Positions 54,219 to 64,000 of a DNA stretch of 64,000 nucleotides are shown piece after piece. How positions within the stretch are numbered: position 1 is the first letter of the stretch; every line of letters begins with the position of its first letter. A model generated the notes under the pieces. That model was not told the DNA's origin and made no database searches. It saw only the letters and a list, made by a program, of their open reading frames with translations. Source of the DNA: Cellulophaga algicola DSM 14237 (GTDB taxonomy: Bacteria > Bacteroidota > Bacteroidia > Flavobacteriales > Flavobacteriaceae); contig NC_014934.1 of the NCBI RefSeq assembly GCF_000186265.1, positions 930,001-994,000 of the forward strand. Reading direction: 5' to 3'. The position numbers were made by a program, and so were the translations under genes.

Positions 54219-57200
54219 CTATTTATTTTTCTCTATCTCTGTGGGAAGAACTCCAAAGTGGGCTTTAAAACATTTTGTAAAGTAAGACGGTGAAGAGAAT
54301 CCTACTTTATAACAAACCTCACTAATATTTACATCGCTTTCTGTTTCAATAATTTGCTTAGCGCGTTGCAATCTTATTTTTCTAAGAAACTCATTTACGG
54401 TTTGACCCGTAAGTGTTTTTATTTTTCGGTATAGCTGACTTCTACTCAAATGTAACTGAGAGGCTAATACCTCTACGCTTAAATCTGAATCACTCATATT
54501 CTCATTGATATAGTTTAAGACTTTATGTATAAAATCTTTATCCAATGATGAGGCATTTGCATTTTCATCTGCACCACTTATAGACCCAAAATACTTGTCA
54601 AAGATTAATTGCCTACTGGTAATTAATTGCTTTAATCGAAGACTCAATAAACGCATATCAAAAGGTTTTACCATATAGGCATCTGCACCTAATCCTATAC
54701 CCTCTATACGATCATCAATTTTAGCCTTGGCTGTAAGCATTAAAAGCGGAATATGGCTAGTCCTTAAATCTTCTTTAATATTTTTACAAAAGGTAAAACC
54801 ATCCATTTCTGGCATGATGACATCGGTTAAGATCACATCTGGCAAGAATTCTTTCGCCATTTGCAAGCCTTCTTGCCCATCTTTTGCCACCAACACTTTG
54901 TATTGTTGCTTAAACTCATCTCTTAAATAGTTTCTAAGCTCTGCATTATCTTCTACCACAAGCAAAGTGTGTTGCTTACTCTTATACTCTTCAGAAGTAC
55001 CATCTTCCGTAGATTTTGCTGTTTTAGGCAGTGGATTACGCTCTCTATAGCTTATAGACTTAGTTACTTCTTTAAGAATATCTTCTGCTGCAAAATGTGC
55101 TTTGCCTTTAGGGAAAAATAGTTTAAAAGAAGTTCCTTTGCCTACTTCGCTCTCTACCTCTACTTTACCCTTATGTAATTCTATAAAATTCTGAACCACT
55201 TCTAAACCAATTCCAGTACCGCCATAGTACGTTTTATTTAAGTTTTCTACTTGATAAAAACGCTCAAAAATACGTTGCACTTGGTCTTGCTCTAACCCCA
55301 TGCCCGTATCTGTAATGATAATTTCTATAGCTTCTATAGGTTGGGTACTATCTGCCAAGGGTAATGCTATTAATTTATCTGAAGATAAAATATCAATATT
55401 TATAGCACCACCATCTGGAGTAACTTTTAAAGCGTTAGAAAGAATATTAAAGATAATTTTTTCGAGCATATTAGCATCTGCCCAAATAGGAATTTCTGTA
55501 ACGTCTGCATCTACCGCTAAATGTATATTTCTATTGGCCGCCTCTTCTTTAAAATAGCTAGTAACCTCTTTCGTAAATTCTACAACATCTAGTTCTCCTG
55601 CCTTAACACGTAGTTTATTAAGTTCAAGTTTTCTAAAATCCATCAATTCATTAATAAGCCTATACAACCTATCTGTATTTTTATGAATAATGTGATGTTT
55701 CTCCTTTACCCGATCTGGTAAATTCAATGTTTCATCCCGGATAATGTCTTCTAAAGGATTAATAATTAAAGTTAATGGTGTCCTAAATTCATGAGAAATA
55801 TTTGTAAAAAATTGAAGTTTCTTTTCATTTAATCTATCCTCTTGTATGCGTTTGATGCGTTCATTTTTAATAAATTGCTTCTCTTTTATTCTTTCCTGCG
55901 TTATTTTATTCAGTAAATAAATCCCTAGCGCTAGCAATAGAATGTAGATTGCCGTAGCCAAATTTGTTTTCCACCAAGGCGGTAAAATATGCACTTTTAA
56001 GGTTAATGCATTTTCATTCCAAATACCATCATTATTGGCAGCCTTTAGTTTAAATGTGTATTTTCCTGGATCTAAATTGGTATAGGTTGCACTTCTAAAA
56101 GTCCCTACATAGTTCCACGTATCTTCAAAACCCTCTAAGTAATACGCATAGGTATTTTTCTCTGCCCTAGTATAATTGATACCGGTGTATTCTATGGTAA
56201 AAACAGATTGATTGTGTGTGAGCTCTATAGTCTCTGTTTCCGATATAATTTCATCTAAAGGTGAATGAGCAGCTCCCGGGATAACATCTTTATTAAAAAG
56301 TTTAAACCCTGTTAGATATATAGACGTAAGGCTTTCATTGACGCTAACATTTTTGGGATCAAAAAAATCTAAGCCTTTATAATTCCCAAAATAAAGCATC
56401 CCATCATTTGCCTTTAGTACAGCATTAAAATTAAAATTATTAGATAACAAGCCATCATTTGCAGAGTAATTTGTGGCTTTTTTATTTTTTAAATCGATTT
56501 TAGTAATGCCTGTATTTCCACTTACCCATAAGGTTTGAGCATCACTAGAAGTAATACTGGCTACGCTTTCCTCATTTAAATTAAACGTTTCATTACAAAA
56601 ATTAAAACGTTGTTTCTGCGGGTTGTAATTTCCTAAACCAGAACCTCTTGTTCCAATCCAAATACTCCCATCACTAGCTTCATATAAGGATAAAATGTAG
56701 TTGGCACTAGATTTGTTTCTGTAAAGTTCCGGTGCCTTTTCTGAAATATTATCAATTTTAAAGCCTGAATTCCCCTCTTCTTTTATGCGAAATAATCCTT
56801 TAGTCGTACCTACCCAAATAAAATCCTTAGAGTCTACTATTACTTTACGAATAGCACTAGTATGCAAATTTTTCTCAGTAAATTCTGGTGTATCATGATG
56901 TACAAAGGATTCTGTATTTGGGTTATAGGATAAAATTCCGTTATAGAAAGTACCTATCCAAATAGTCCCATTAGCATCTTCTGCAAAAGACATAATACTG
57001 TTGGAACCAAATGCTTCTGGAGTATTTTCTGCATTATAATTTATAAACTTTTTAGATCCGCTGGGCAAAAGAAATAGGCCATGATTCCAAGTGCCAAACC
57101 ATAAATTATTTTTACGATCCTTAAAAACCGTTTGTATATCTGAAGAGCTCAAATTTGAATACCCGCCTTCATTTTTGATAAGGTGGGTATAGGTATTTGA

Positions 57201-58385
57201 TTTTGGATTGAAAATATCAATTCCGCCGCCATCCATGGTAATCCATAAGCGCTTAGCTTCATCTTCTAAAATTCCGGTTACGGAACCTACCTCTAGCGAA
57301 TTTTTATTATTTGATACACTTTCTAAGCCCTTAAATTTATCATAGAGTTCATCATATATTCCAATACCACTATTGTAATACCCCATCCAAACCCGATTAT
57401 TCTTATCTAAAAATAACGACCAGATAGAATTGGAACTAATACTATTCGTATAGCTTTTGTCTGAAAGATACCGAGCCTTTGTTGTACCATCTTGGTTTAT
57501 TTGAAGGAGTCCGTCATTTTCTGTACCTACTAAAATAGAATTGTCTTTCAACTGGCATATTGCGAGAATACGCTTTTCTGTAATGCCAAAATGAAATATC
57601 TGATCTAAAACTCCTGTTGTTGGATTGCCTTTAACTATTTTATACAACCCGTTAGAAACAGTTCCTACCCAAATATGATGATTAGCATCTATTAGCAGCG
57701 TCTGCACCGGTTCATCAAACGTATGAAGTCCTGAACTTGTATTGAAATATGATGAAACAAATTTTTGAGCAGTAACATCAAATTCTTTTAAACCTAATGA
57801 AGTACCTGCATAGATATTGTTCTTATGATCTACCGTTAATTTATTGATGTTAACCGCATTTTTTGCTATGGGATCTGCAGAAGCTAATCTTCTAATACTT
57901 GTTTCATCATTCTTTAACCCAAAGTAACCATTTTCAAAGCTTCCAATATAAATATTGCCTTGAGCGTCACCAGATAAAGTAAAAACAGCGATGTTTAGTT
58001 CTGCATCTTTTTTAGATTGAAATGGTATTCTTGTGAACCTATCTAAGTCTTTTTCATAGACACTTAAACCATCATCTGTACCCACCCATAACCTATTCTT
58101 ATGATCTATATACATGCAATGTATAAGATTACTATTGATGGTCGTGGTATCTTTAATTTTATGTTTGTATGGTGTATACTCCACCCCGTCAAACTTATAC
58201 AGGCCAGCTCCATTAGTACCAATCCAGATATATCCTTTTTTATCTTGAGCAATTGCAGAAACAGCTACTTTAGATAGACCTTGTTTGATGTTTACAAAAT
58301 TTAATTGCCCATTTTTTTCTTGAGCTTTACTTTGAAACGTACAAAACCATAAGATTGCCGTGCAAATAGTGAGTATTCTATTCAT
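54219..58385 (-). CDS. Hybrid two-component system regulator
   Basis: 1388 residues. A signal peptide, then two periplasmic seven-bladed propellers made of reg_prop repeats (about 30-690), a Y_Y_Y domain (about 700-790), a membrane helix (about 800-820), HisKA with phosphoacceptor His865 (NISHEFRTPL), HATPase_c, a receiver with Asp1188 (ILTDVIMPEMDG) and an AraC HTH (about 1290-1385). This is the classical HTCS of Bacteroidota PULs: it senses oligosaccharide outside and activates the adjacent susCD. It overlaps the DUF5060 gene by 8 bases. Confidence 0.93.
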   Translation of the reverse strand: MNRILTICTAILWFCTFQSKAQEKNGQLNFVNIKQGLSKVAVSAIAQDKKGYIWIGTNGAGLYKFDGVEYTPYKHKIKDTTTINSNLIHCMYIDHKNRLWVGTDDGLSVYEKDLDRFTRIPFQSKKDAELNIAVFTLSGDAQGNIYIGSFENGYFGLKNDETSIRRLASADPIAKNAVNINKLTVDHKNNIYAGTSLGLKEFDVTAQKFVSSYFNTSSGLHTFDEPVQTLLIDANHHIWVGTVSNGLYKIVKGNPTTGVLDQIFHFGITEKRILAICQLKDNSILVGTENDGLLQINQDGTTKARYLSDKSYTNSISSNSIWSLFLDKNNRVWMGYYNSGIGIYDELYDKFKGLESVSNNKNSLEVGSVTGILEDEAKRLWITMDGGGIDIFNPKSNTYTHLIKNEGGYSNLSSSDIQTVFKDRKNNLWFGTWNHGLFLLPSGSKKFINYNAENTPEAFGSNSIMSFAEDANGTIWIGTFYNGILSYNPNTESFVHHDTPEFTEKNLHTSAIRKVIVDSKDFIWVGTTKGLFRIKEEGNSGFKIDNISEKAPELYRNKSSANYILSLYEASDGSIWIGTRGSGLGNYNPQKQRFNFCNETFNLNEESVASITSSDAQTLWVSGNTGITKIDLKNKKATNYSANDGLLSNNFNFNAVLKANDGMLYFGNYKGLDFFDPKNVSVNESLTSIYLTGFKLFNKDVIPGAAHSPLDEIISETETIELTHNQSVFTIEYTGINYTRAEKNTYAYYLEGFEDTWNYVGTFRSATYTNLDPGKYTFKLKAANNDGIWNENALTLKVHILPPWWKTNLATAIYILLLALGIYLLNKITQERIKEKQFIKNERIKRIQEDRLNEKKLQFFTNISHEFRTPLTLIINPLEDIIRDETLNLPDRVKEKHHIIHKNTDRLYRLINELMDFRKLELNKLRVKAGELDVVEFTKEVTSYFKEEAANRNIHLAVDADVTEIPIWADANMLEKIIFNILSNALKVTPDGGAINIDILSSDKLIALPLADSTQPIEAIEIIITDTGMGLEQDQVQRIFERFYQVENLNKTYYGGTGIGLEVVQNFIELHKGKVEVESEVGKGTSFKLFFPKGKAHFAAEDILKEVTKSISYRERNPLPKTAKSTEDGTSEEYKSKQHTLLVVEDNAELRNYLRDEFKQQYKVLVAKDGQEGLQMAKEFLPDVILTDVIMPEMDGFTFCKNIKEDLRTSHIPLLMLTAKAKIDDRIEGIGLGADAYMVKPFDMRLLSLRLKQLITSRQLIFDKYFGSISGADENANASSLDKDFIHKVLNYINENMSDSDLSVEVLASQLHLSRSQLYRKIKTLTGQTVNEFLRKIRLQRAKQIIETESDVNISEVCYKVGFSSPSYFTKCFKAHFGVLPTEIEKNK

Positions 58386-60837
58386 TCTGTAATTCAGGGA
58401 TTATTTGAGGTGTAAAATTAGCATTATTCGTAAGAATCCATCGGTCTAATTTAAAGCCGTCTTCACGCATAGCGAAGGAAACCACATAGTCTCCTGGTTT
58501 TGAAAATTCTAGAAATATAGTATTAGGAACACCACAATGATTGTCTTCTTGCCTTTGAGCCGAAGACCATTGCCATTGGTTTTTACCATCGCACCATTGA
58601 ATTCTAGCACCACTTTCTGGCCATATTCCATTAATACCAACATGCACTCCATTATCTTCTGTACCGGTAGAAAATGTACTGGCCCATATAAAATATTTTC
58701 CTGGAGTATTAATTTTTACCTTATAAGAAACGATGCCTCCCGTACCTGATTCCGGGAAAAAATTCTCACCAATAATCAACTCATCATCATGCGTAATCCG
58801 GGTATCAGGATATGCTTTAATATAGGCTTTACCAGATGCAGATTCTAATGCTTTCTGTTCCTGTTTATCTACTATAAAATTACTCTGCTCATAGGCAATT
58901 ACTTTCCAATCTCGTGCTGTATTCTGATTAGAGGTATAGTGAAAATGCTCTGCTTCTACTTCTAAAAAGCCTTTGTTCTCTTCAAATGCCGATACCTCAT
59001 CTAGGTTTGAAAATTTTGAAGGTAGCGAGGCTAATGAATCATCATTCTTAGTTTTCTTTGTGTTTTTTACGATAGCCACCCAGTCTCCTGAATCTGACGG
59101 AGGCATTCCAATAGCGGTTTCTCCTGCTGCTTTTATTTTTGATTTAGATCCTTTTTTTAAGGCACCTCCGTTTTTTGCATCAAACCATAAAATGCTATAG
59201 CTATCTCCAGAGGCTGGCAGCCGTAATTTTACCGCTGTACTTTTTGGAAGGTATATAGCATACAGCTCATTTTCTTTAGCCAAGACATAATCTTCCAAGT
59301 TTGACGTAAGCGTATCCTGTGCTTTCATAGCTTCAAACGGAAGCTGCTCATTGAAAAAATCTATGGCAATTTTAGACTGATTCCATAGGTTTTCTCTAGA
59401 CCTCCAATCTTCACAATTGAGATCCATATGCGCATGTTTATACCCAAAATACCATTCTACACCGGCACCACCCGCCATCAGGTTACCCCACAGTACATGA
59501 TTTCTGATGTCATCATGCGCAGGATCTTCAGCATCGGGTAACGCACCGTGATCTGCAGGCCCAATTTCATCAATACTTACCACCCATTGTTTGCCATGCT
59601 CCGCAGATTTATCTACCCATTTTACGGTAGTCTCATGCGCTAATTTTGGATCATGAATTTGTACAGAACTTCCTTCTAAAAAGGAGTATCCCAATAAGGG
59701 ATTTAATATTTCATCTTGCTCTTTAGGTATTGAATGGCTATGTAAGGTTATAAAATTACCATACGGATCTACTTCCGCTAAATATCCAGCCATGGCGCTA
59801 CGATCTTTATCATCTTGTCCTTTAGGTGACCAATATACAGATCCGTTTTCTTCTCCTAAATTCCACGTTACTTTTAAATGATGCCCAAAACGCGCAATCA
59901 TCTCTCTTAAGTATAGCTTTCGTTGTACTCCTAATTGTCCGATATCTAATAGTAATTCATTTTCTGTTTCCTGTAAAACCATATGCAGCATTAGCCCTTT
60001 CTCATCCATATGATCAAAAACAATTTCCCATTGGTCTAATTTGCTACAGTCAAAACGGTAGCGCTCATTTTCGTCTATCCAAGGCCACACGTCTTTACCA
60101 TCTCCTTGCACATTCATAGTCAAAAAGAAAACACTATTCATTCCTTTTGAAGCAAGGTAGTTCAGTGCTCCGATAATGTTTTTACCTTTTCCGTTTTGCC
60201 ATGTAGGGTCACCACTGTTCCAATCTTTAGCATGCGGTGCATATTCATGGGTTGCTGGTGTTTGGTCAAACCCAGAATATCCCAAAAAATTTTCAGGACT
60301 TCCTGCACCTACTTTTAAAAATGCCTTTTTTGTTTCCGTGTATCTTAAATACCGCTCTCCTGTGTAGTGTAATCTTCCTTTTGCCGCTTCGCTAGTTTTA
60401 TCTTTTACATCAAGAACTTCTAAAGAACCATTAAGGCCGTCAAAATCTATCGGTGTTCCGGCTGCTCCAGAGCTTGCAATAGCAATATTTTTACCTTTTT
60501 TAAAAGATACTTTATAGGTCCAAGTTCCTACTGCATCAGGTCTAAATATAACATTCCACGCCTTACCTTCTGCAGCTCCTGTTTCACTTGCATTGCCATC
60601 TGCTGCATAATAACCAGGAACGACCAATACATGATCTTTATTTCTAAATGTCACGTCTAAACGGTAATTTAAAAAAGGGTTCTCCGCATCATTCTCTGAA
60701 AGTTCTGTTCCTGAAAAGCTTAGTATAATTTTATTATATTTTTCTAAATTTCCAGAAATTTGAACTTCGTTAGTCTGACTTTGCACGGCAAAAGCGCATA
60801 ATAAAAAGTAAACAAATACGCAATTATATAACTTCAT
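58378..60837 (-). CDS. DUF5060 glycosidase-like protein
   Basis: 819 residues with a signal peptide (to about 20). A DUF5060 beta-sandwich (about 22-145), a TIM-barrel region (about 165-480) with candidate acids Glu329/Glu330 in TWNLGEENG and Glu424 in VSIDEIGP, a short beta domain (about 505-600) like the collagen-binding domain of such enzymes, and a C-terminal CBM-like region (about 640-810). The catalytic pair arrangement is that of clan GH-A glycosidases. Substrate unknown; the setting suggests an unusual xylan or decorated xylan. It overlaps the HTCS gene by 8 bases and precedes it in the operon. Confidence 0.7.
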   Translation of the reverse strand: MKLYNCVFVYFLLCAFAVQSQTNEVQISGNLEKYNKIILSFSGTELSENDAENPFLNYRLDVTFRNKDHVLVVPGYYAADGNASETGAAEGKAWNVIFRPDAVGTWTYKVSFKKGKNIAIASSGAAGTPIDFDGLNGSLEVLDVKDKTSEAAKGRLHYTGERYLRYTETKKAFLKVGAGSPENFLGYSGFDQTPATHEYAPHAKDWNSGDPTWQNGKGKNIIGALNYLASKGMNSVFFLTMNVQGDGKDVWPWIDENERYRFDCSKLDQWEIVFDHMDEKGLMLHMVLQETENELLLDIGQLGVQRKLYLREMIARFGHHLKVTWNLGEENGSVYWSPKGQDDKDRSAMAGYLAEVDPYGNFITLHSHSIPKEQDEILNPLLGYSFLEGSSVQIHDPKLAHETTVKWVDKSAEHGKQWVVSIDEIGPADHGALPDAEDPAHDDIRNHVLWGNLMAGGAGVEWYFGYKHAHMDLNCEDWRSRENLWNQSKIAIDFFNEQLPFEAMKAQDTLTSNLEDYVLAKENELYAIYLPKSTAVKLRLPASGDSYSILWFDAKNGGALKKGSKSKIKAAGETAIGMPPSDSGDWVAIVKNTKKTKNDDSLASLPSKFSNLDEVSAFEENKGFLEVEAEHFHYTSNQNTARDWKVIAYEQSNFIVDKQEQKALESASGKAYIKAYPDTRITHDDELIIGENFFPESGTGGIVSYKVKINTPGKYFIWASTFSTGTEDNGVHVGINGIWPESGARIQWCDGKNQWQWSSAQRQEDNHCGVPNTIFLEFSKPGDYVVSFAMREDGFKLDRWILTNNANFTPQIIPELQNE

Positions 60838-60920
60838 GGAGTATTGTATTTTTTTAGCTTTAGTTTATCTTTAAATGTATTTTTAAATCATAATACGCAC
60901 TAAGATATATGTAGCGATGA

Positions 60921-60938
60921 ATGCAACATTTGTTGCAT
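60921..60938 (-). promoter_or_regulatory. Candidate hybrid-regulator site before DUF5060-HTCS
   Basis: A perfect palindrome ATGCAACATTTGTTGCAT (8-bp arms, 2-base centre), 84 bases upstream of the DUF5060 start. It is the best copy of the motif shared with the susC and GH10 upstream regions. Confidence 0.55.
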
Positions 60939-61090
60939 CAGCACTCAAATTACGAAAATTACTCACCAAGAGTGTTTATTTCGAAATAATACTGCTATTT
61001 TAGTGAATGATTCTTAATAACATTCGGCATTTTTTTTCAACAATTTGCCTTACAGTACAAAGAATCAAACATCTTATTTTACGACTATTT

Positions 61091-63211
61091 ATGAAAGGCC
61101 CATTAGGATTACTTTGCGTACTATTACTTTTTATTTCTTGTAAAGAAAGCTCCAAAAAAGTATCTCAAGATTTTGCCTACACCAATACTCTTGTTCATGA
61201 AACAAGTCCTTATTTATTACAACATGCTCATAATCCTGTAAATTGGCAACCATGGACAGATACGATATACAATGCTGCCAAGAAAGAAAATAAATTGGTT
61301 GTTTTGAGTATTGGTTACTCTACTTGTCATTGGTGCCATAAAATGGAAGAAGAAACATTTACAGATATTTCTACGGCAGAATTTATGAATGCCAATTTTA
61401 TCAATGTAAAAGTAGATCGTGAAGAACGGCCAGATGTAGATAAAGTGTATATGACTGCGGTACAGTTAATGAATGGTTCTGGAGGCTGGCCATTAAATGT
61501 AATAACCTTGCCCAATGGTAAACCTATTTACGGAGGTACTTATCACTCCAAAGAGGAATGGAATGCTGTACTAAAACGGTTTAATGAACTTTATAAGAAC
61601 GATAGCCTAAAATTAAATGCGTATGCCGATAAGGTTGCATTAGGTATAGAAGAAGTTAATTTAGCTCCTTCATCAAAAAAATTAAACGCAATTTCTAAAG
61701 ATAGTTTGATAAAAGCGACTACTACTTGGAAACTAAAGTGGGATACACAGTATGGTGGTACTATTGCCGACCAGAAATTTGTGCTCCCTACAAGCTTAAT
61801 TTATTTAATGAATTACGGGGTTATTGAGAGCGACCTAGAAGCCAATAATTTTGCAAAAAAAACCTTAGATTCCATTGCTAGTTCTGGTATTGTTGACCAT
61901 ATTGATGGGGGCTTCTATAGGTACAGTACTGTGCCTGATTGGAGTATTCCTCATTTTGAAAAAATGCTGTATGACAATGCGCAGATTATGGCACTATATG
62001 CAGAAGCCTATAAGCGTTACAAAACACCGCGATATAAAGAAATTGTTTACGGTATAGACGCTTTTCTAACGGAGCATATGCTACATGATGGTGGCGGGTA
62101 TTACGCTGCTTTAGATGCCGATACCGATGGAGAAGAGGGTAAATATTACACTTGGAGCAAAGATGAACTACATACCCTTTTAGGAACTGAGTATGATTTG
62201 TTTGCTGCCTATTATAAATTAAATCCAAAAAACACCTTAGAAAATGGCAGGTATGTCTTGCAACATACAGCATCTGATGCTACTTTCTGTATCTCTAATC
62301 GTATTTCGTCAGATAAATTACAGCAATTAAAAAACGACTGGAAAAAAGCATTAAAAAAAGCACGTAACAAAAGAACATACCCTAGCAAGGATGATAAGAT
62401 TATCACTTCTTGGAATTCACTTTTAATCAACGGCTATGTAGAAGCCTATAAAACATTCAACGATGATTCTTTCTTAAAAAAAGCTAAAGCTATCAATAGT
62501 TTTATTCTAGAAAATTGCTATAAGAATAACGCGCTAATTCATTCCTATAAAAAAGGAGGAAAAAGAACAGCCGGCTTTTTAGAAGATTACGCTACACTGA
62601 CTAATGCCAACATAAACTTGTATAGCGCTACATTAAATCCTGAATATCTAAACATAGCCACAAGCCTAAATGAAACAACACACCAAAAATTTTATGATGT
62701 AGAAAGTGGGTTTTATCGCTTTAAAGAAGAAGATAATTTAATTTCAAAAATAATTCCAACACATGATGGCGTATTAGATTCCCCAAATGCTACGGTAGCC
62801 GAAAACTTATTTTTATTGGGCCACATTTTATACCATGATGCCTATAGCGCGCAAGCAAAGAAAATGATACAAACAATGGCGCCACTTTTACAAGAAAACC
62901 TTGAAGGGTATACTAAATGGAGCTCCCTAGCCTTACATCTTTCTTCTACCTATTATGAAATTGCCGTGGTGGGTTCTAATGCTACTCGTTTGACGCAAGA
63001 GTTAAATTCAAGTTTTTTAGCAAACACTTTAATTATTGGCACTGAAACAACATCAACTATTGCTATTTATAAAGACCGCTTTGAAGAGGATAAAAATTAT
63101 ATCTATGTCTGCCTCAACAACAGCTGTAAACTGCCGGTCACTTCTGTACCTGAAGCATTACAACAAATAGAATATAACTTAGAGAAAGGCAACTTAAACT
63201 TTGGATTTTAA
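61091..63211 (+). CDS. DUF255/YyaL-type thioredoxin-like lipoprotein
   Basis: 706 residues from ATG 61091 ([17 protein letters not shown]); the upstream in-frame region would add 28 unlikely residues and hide the signal. The lipobox is FISC (Cys17). A thioredoxin-like domain with CHWCH (79-83) and [13 protein letters not shown] (near 100-112), then an (alpha/alpha)6-barrel of the GH-like YyaL/spermatogenesis-associated 20 family. Usually such proteins are cytoplasmic; here the lipid anchor puts it in the envelope. Divergent from the DUF5060 gene; its link to xylan use is unknown. Confidence 0.82.
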   Translation: MKGPLGLLCVLLLFISCKESSKKVSQDFAYTNTLVHETSPYLLQHAHNPVNWQPWTDTIYNAAKKENKLVVLSIGYSTCHWCHKMEEETFTDISTAEFMNANFINVKVDREERPDVDKVYMTAVQLMNGSGGWPLNVITLPNGKPIYGGTYHSKEEWNAVLKRFNELYKNDSLKLNAYADKVALGIEEVNLAPSSKKLNAISKDSLIKATTTWKLKWDTQYGGTIADQKFVLPTSLIYLMNYGVIESDLEANNFAKKTLDSIASSGIVDHIDGGFYRYSTVPDWSIPHFEKMLYDNAQIMALYAEAYKRYKTPRYKEIVYGIDAFLTEHMLHDGGGYYAALDADTDGEEGKYYTWSKDELHTLLGTEYDLFAAYYKLNPKNTLENGRYVLQHTASDATFCISNRISSDKLQQLKNDWKKALKKARNKRTYPSKDDKIITSWNSLLINGYVEAYKTFNDDSFLKKAKAINSFILENCYKNNALIHSYKKGGKRTAGFLEDYATLTNANINLYSATLNPEYLNIATSLNETTHQKFYDVESGFYRFKEEDNLISKIIPTHDGVLDSPNATVAENLFLLGHILYHDAYSAQAKKMIQTMAPLLQENLEGYTKWSSLALHLSSTYYEIAVVGSNATRLTQELNSSFLANTLIIGTETTSTIAIYKDRFEEDKNYIYVCLNNSCKLPVTSVPEALQQIEYNLEKGNLNFGF

Positions 63212-63233
63212 TACTATATCAAAAAAAATACAA

Positions 63234-64000
63234 TTACCAATTATCTAGCTTTAAACGAGCCCTAAACTTTGAAGGAACGGTCTTTGTGTATTTTTTAAAA
63301 AGTCTTGAAAAATAAGAGTAATTTTCATACCCTAGTTCTTGAGCAATCTCTCCTACTGGTTTATCGCTAAATGTTAACATTCGCTTGCTTTCTATCACAA
63401 CTTTTTCTGCAATGAGCGCTGTTACTGTTTTATTCAAAACATACTTACAAATTCTGTTTAAATGTTTTAAGGTGATATTCATTTTAGAAGCATAGAATGC
63501 AGGAGACTTTTCTACCGCATAATACCGATCTAGAAAAATATTAAATTCTTGCATTTTCTGACTATAAGAATGTAATTCTACATTATTTTCTTGCAATTGT
63601 TTTCTTGAAATTTCGATGTGAATGATATCAATTAAATTCAGAAGTTTATCTAATTTCCTTGTGTTATTCGCAAAATTCTCTTTAACTAATAACTTGAAAT
63701 AAACTTCAATGGCACTTAATTCTGCTTCATTCAAGCATACTTCCGAAATATTGGTCGATGCCTGATAAAACGGATAATCTTCCACTCTTTTTGCACCAAA
63801 ATAAAGATTGTAAATATCCTTAGTATAAAACATAATGTAACCATCGATATCTTTAGACAATTTCCAACTATGTACCTGACCTGGCTGAATAGTATAAATA
63901 CATCCCGGACTAATCGTGAATGTATTGAAGTCTATTTTATGAACTCCTGAACCTTTAGTAAAAAGTACGAGCAAATAAAAATTGTGACCATGAGAGCTTT
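63234..64000 (-). CDS. AraC-family regulator, cut off at window end
   Basis: About 255 residues visible, N-terminus missing: the frame is open to the last base (SSHGHNFYLLVLFTKGSGVH). A cupin-type sensor region (PGQVHSWKL) precedes two HTH motifs near the C-terminus (KHLNRICKYVLNKT and IAQELGYENYSYFSRLFKK). It is convergent with the YyaL gene, 22 bases apart. It could control sugar or envelope genes; targets unknown. Confidence 0.85.
   Translation of the reverse strand, partial: SSHGHNFYLLVLFTKGSGVHKIDFNTFTISPGCIYTIQPGQVHSWKLSKDIDGYIMFYTKDIYNLYFGAKRVEDYPFYQASTNISEVCLNEAELSAIEVYFKLLVKENFANNTRKLDKLLNLIDIIHIEISRKQLQENNVELHSYSQKMQEFNIFLDRYYAVEKSPAFYASKMNITLKHLNRICKYVLNKTVTALIAEKVVIESKRMLTFSDKPVGEIAQELGYENYSYFSRLFKKYTKTVPSKFRARLKLDNW

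Noticed and set aside
1-64000. CRISPR arrays, tRNA, rRNA and IS elements
   Set aside because: I found no regularly spaced identical repeats, no cloverleaf-type sequence, and no transposase; the GCGCAC boxes are too short and too irregular for CRISPR.

Overview
The window looks like a chromosome segment of a marine, polysaccharide-degrading member of the Bacteroidota, most likely a Flavobacteriaceae species. It is AT-rich, has a SusC/SusD pair, a hybrid two-component sensor with an AraC output domain, many Bacteroidota-type lipoproteins and promoters matching the TTTG / TAnnTTTG consensus. The species cannot be named from sequence alone.

Positions 214-11502 hold ten minus-strand genes packed with overlaps or gaps of a few bases (one 62-base gap). 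Read from the promoter they encode: a von Willebrand A-like lipoprotein with a C-terminal membrane anchor, a three-helix membrane protein, a tubulin/FtsZ-superfamily GTPase, a 1117-residue actin/Hsp70-superfamily ATPase, two membrane proteins of unknown family, a MotA/ExbB-like channel protein with a long coiled coil, a MotB/OmpA-like protein, a retropepsin-like lipoprotein and a nuclease lipoprotein. A tubulin relative and an actin relative in one transcription unit with a proton-channel pair is the most striking thing here. I read it as a poorly described envelope-associated machine, possibly a defence system.

Positions 11763-22860 look like a defence/accessory island: a PD-(D/E)XK nuclease, a type I restriction system (hsdM, hsdS, hsdR) with a Fic gene inserted between hsdS and hsdR, a broken hypothetical gene, a HipBST-like tripartite toxin-antitoxin module with two operator-like palindromes, and a GIY-YIG gene flanked by REP-like inverted repeats. 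hsdM carries an in-frame stop codon. Upstream of fic is an array of six GCGCAC boxes spaced by multiples of five bases.

Positions 22924-29128 contain small secreted or membrane proteins of unknown function and a NarL-type two-component pair. Positions 29384-60938 form a xylan utilisation locus. It has a LacI regulator; a minus-strand operon for transaldolase, split transketolase, an oxidoreductase, a sugar/H+ symporter, a GH43 xylosidase and a GH26 enzyme of beta-1,3-xylanase type; a plus-strand operon of GH10 xylanase, GPH-family symporter and GH43 xylosidase; then a second GH10 with a PKD domain lying between two decayed genes (GH16 and a CBM-type lipoprotein), an FG-GAP/UnbV lipoprotein, SusD, SusC, a hybrid two-component regulator and a DUF5060 glycosidase-like protein. 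The GH10, GH43 and GH26 set points to algal xylan with beta-1,3 as well as beta-1,4 bonds: surface lipoproteins cut the polymer, SusCD and the symporters import the pieces, cytoplasmic GH43 enzymes release xylose, and the transketolase/transaldolase genes feed carbon into the pentose phosphate pathway. A shared palindrome close to TGCAACATTTGTTGCA occurs before three transcription units and may be the hybrid regulator's binding site. The window ends with a YyaL/DUF255 thioredoxin-like lipoprotein and a cut-off AraC regulator.
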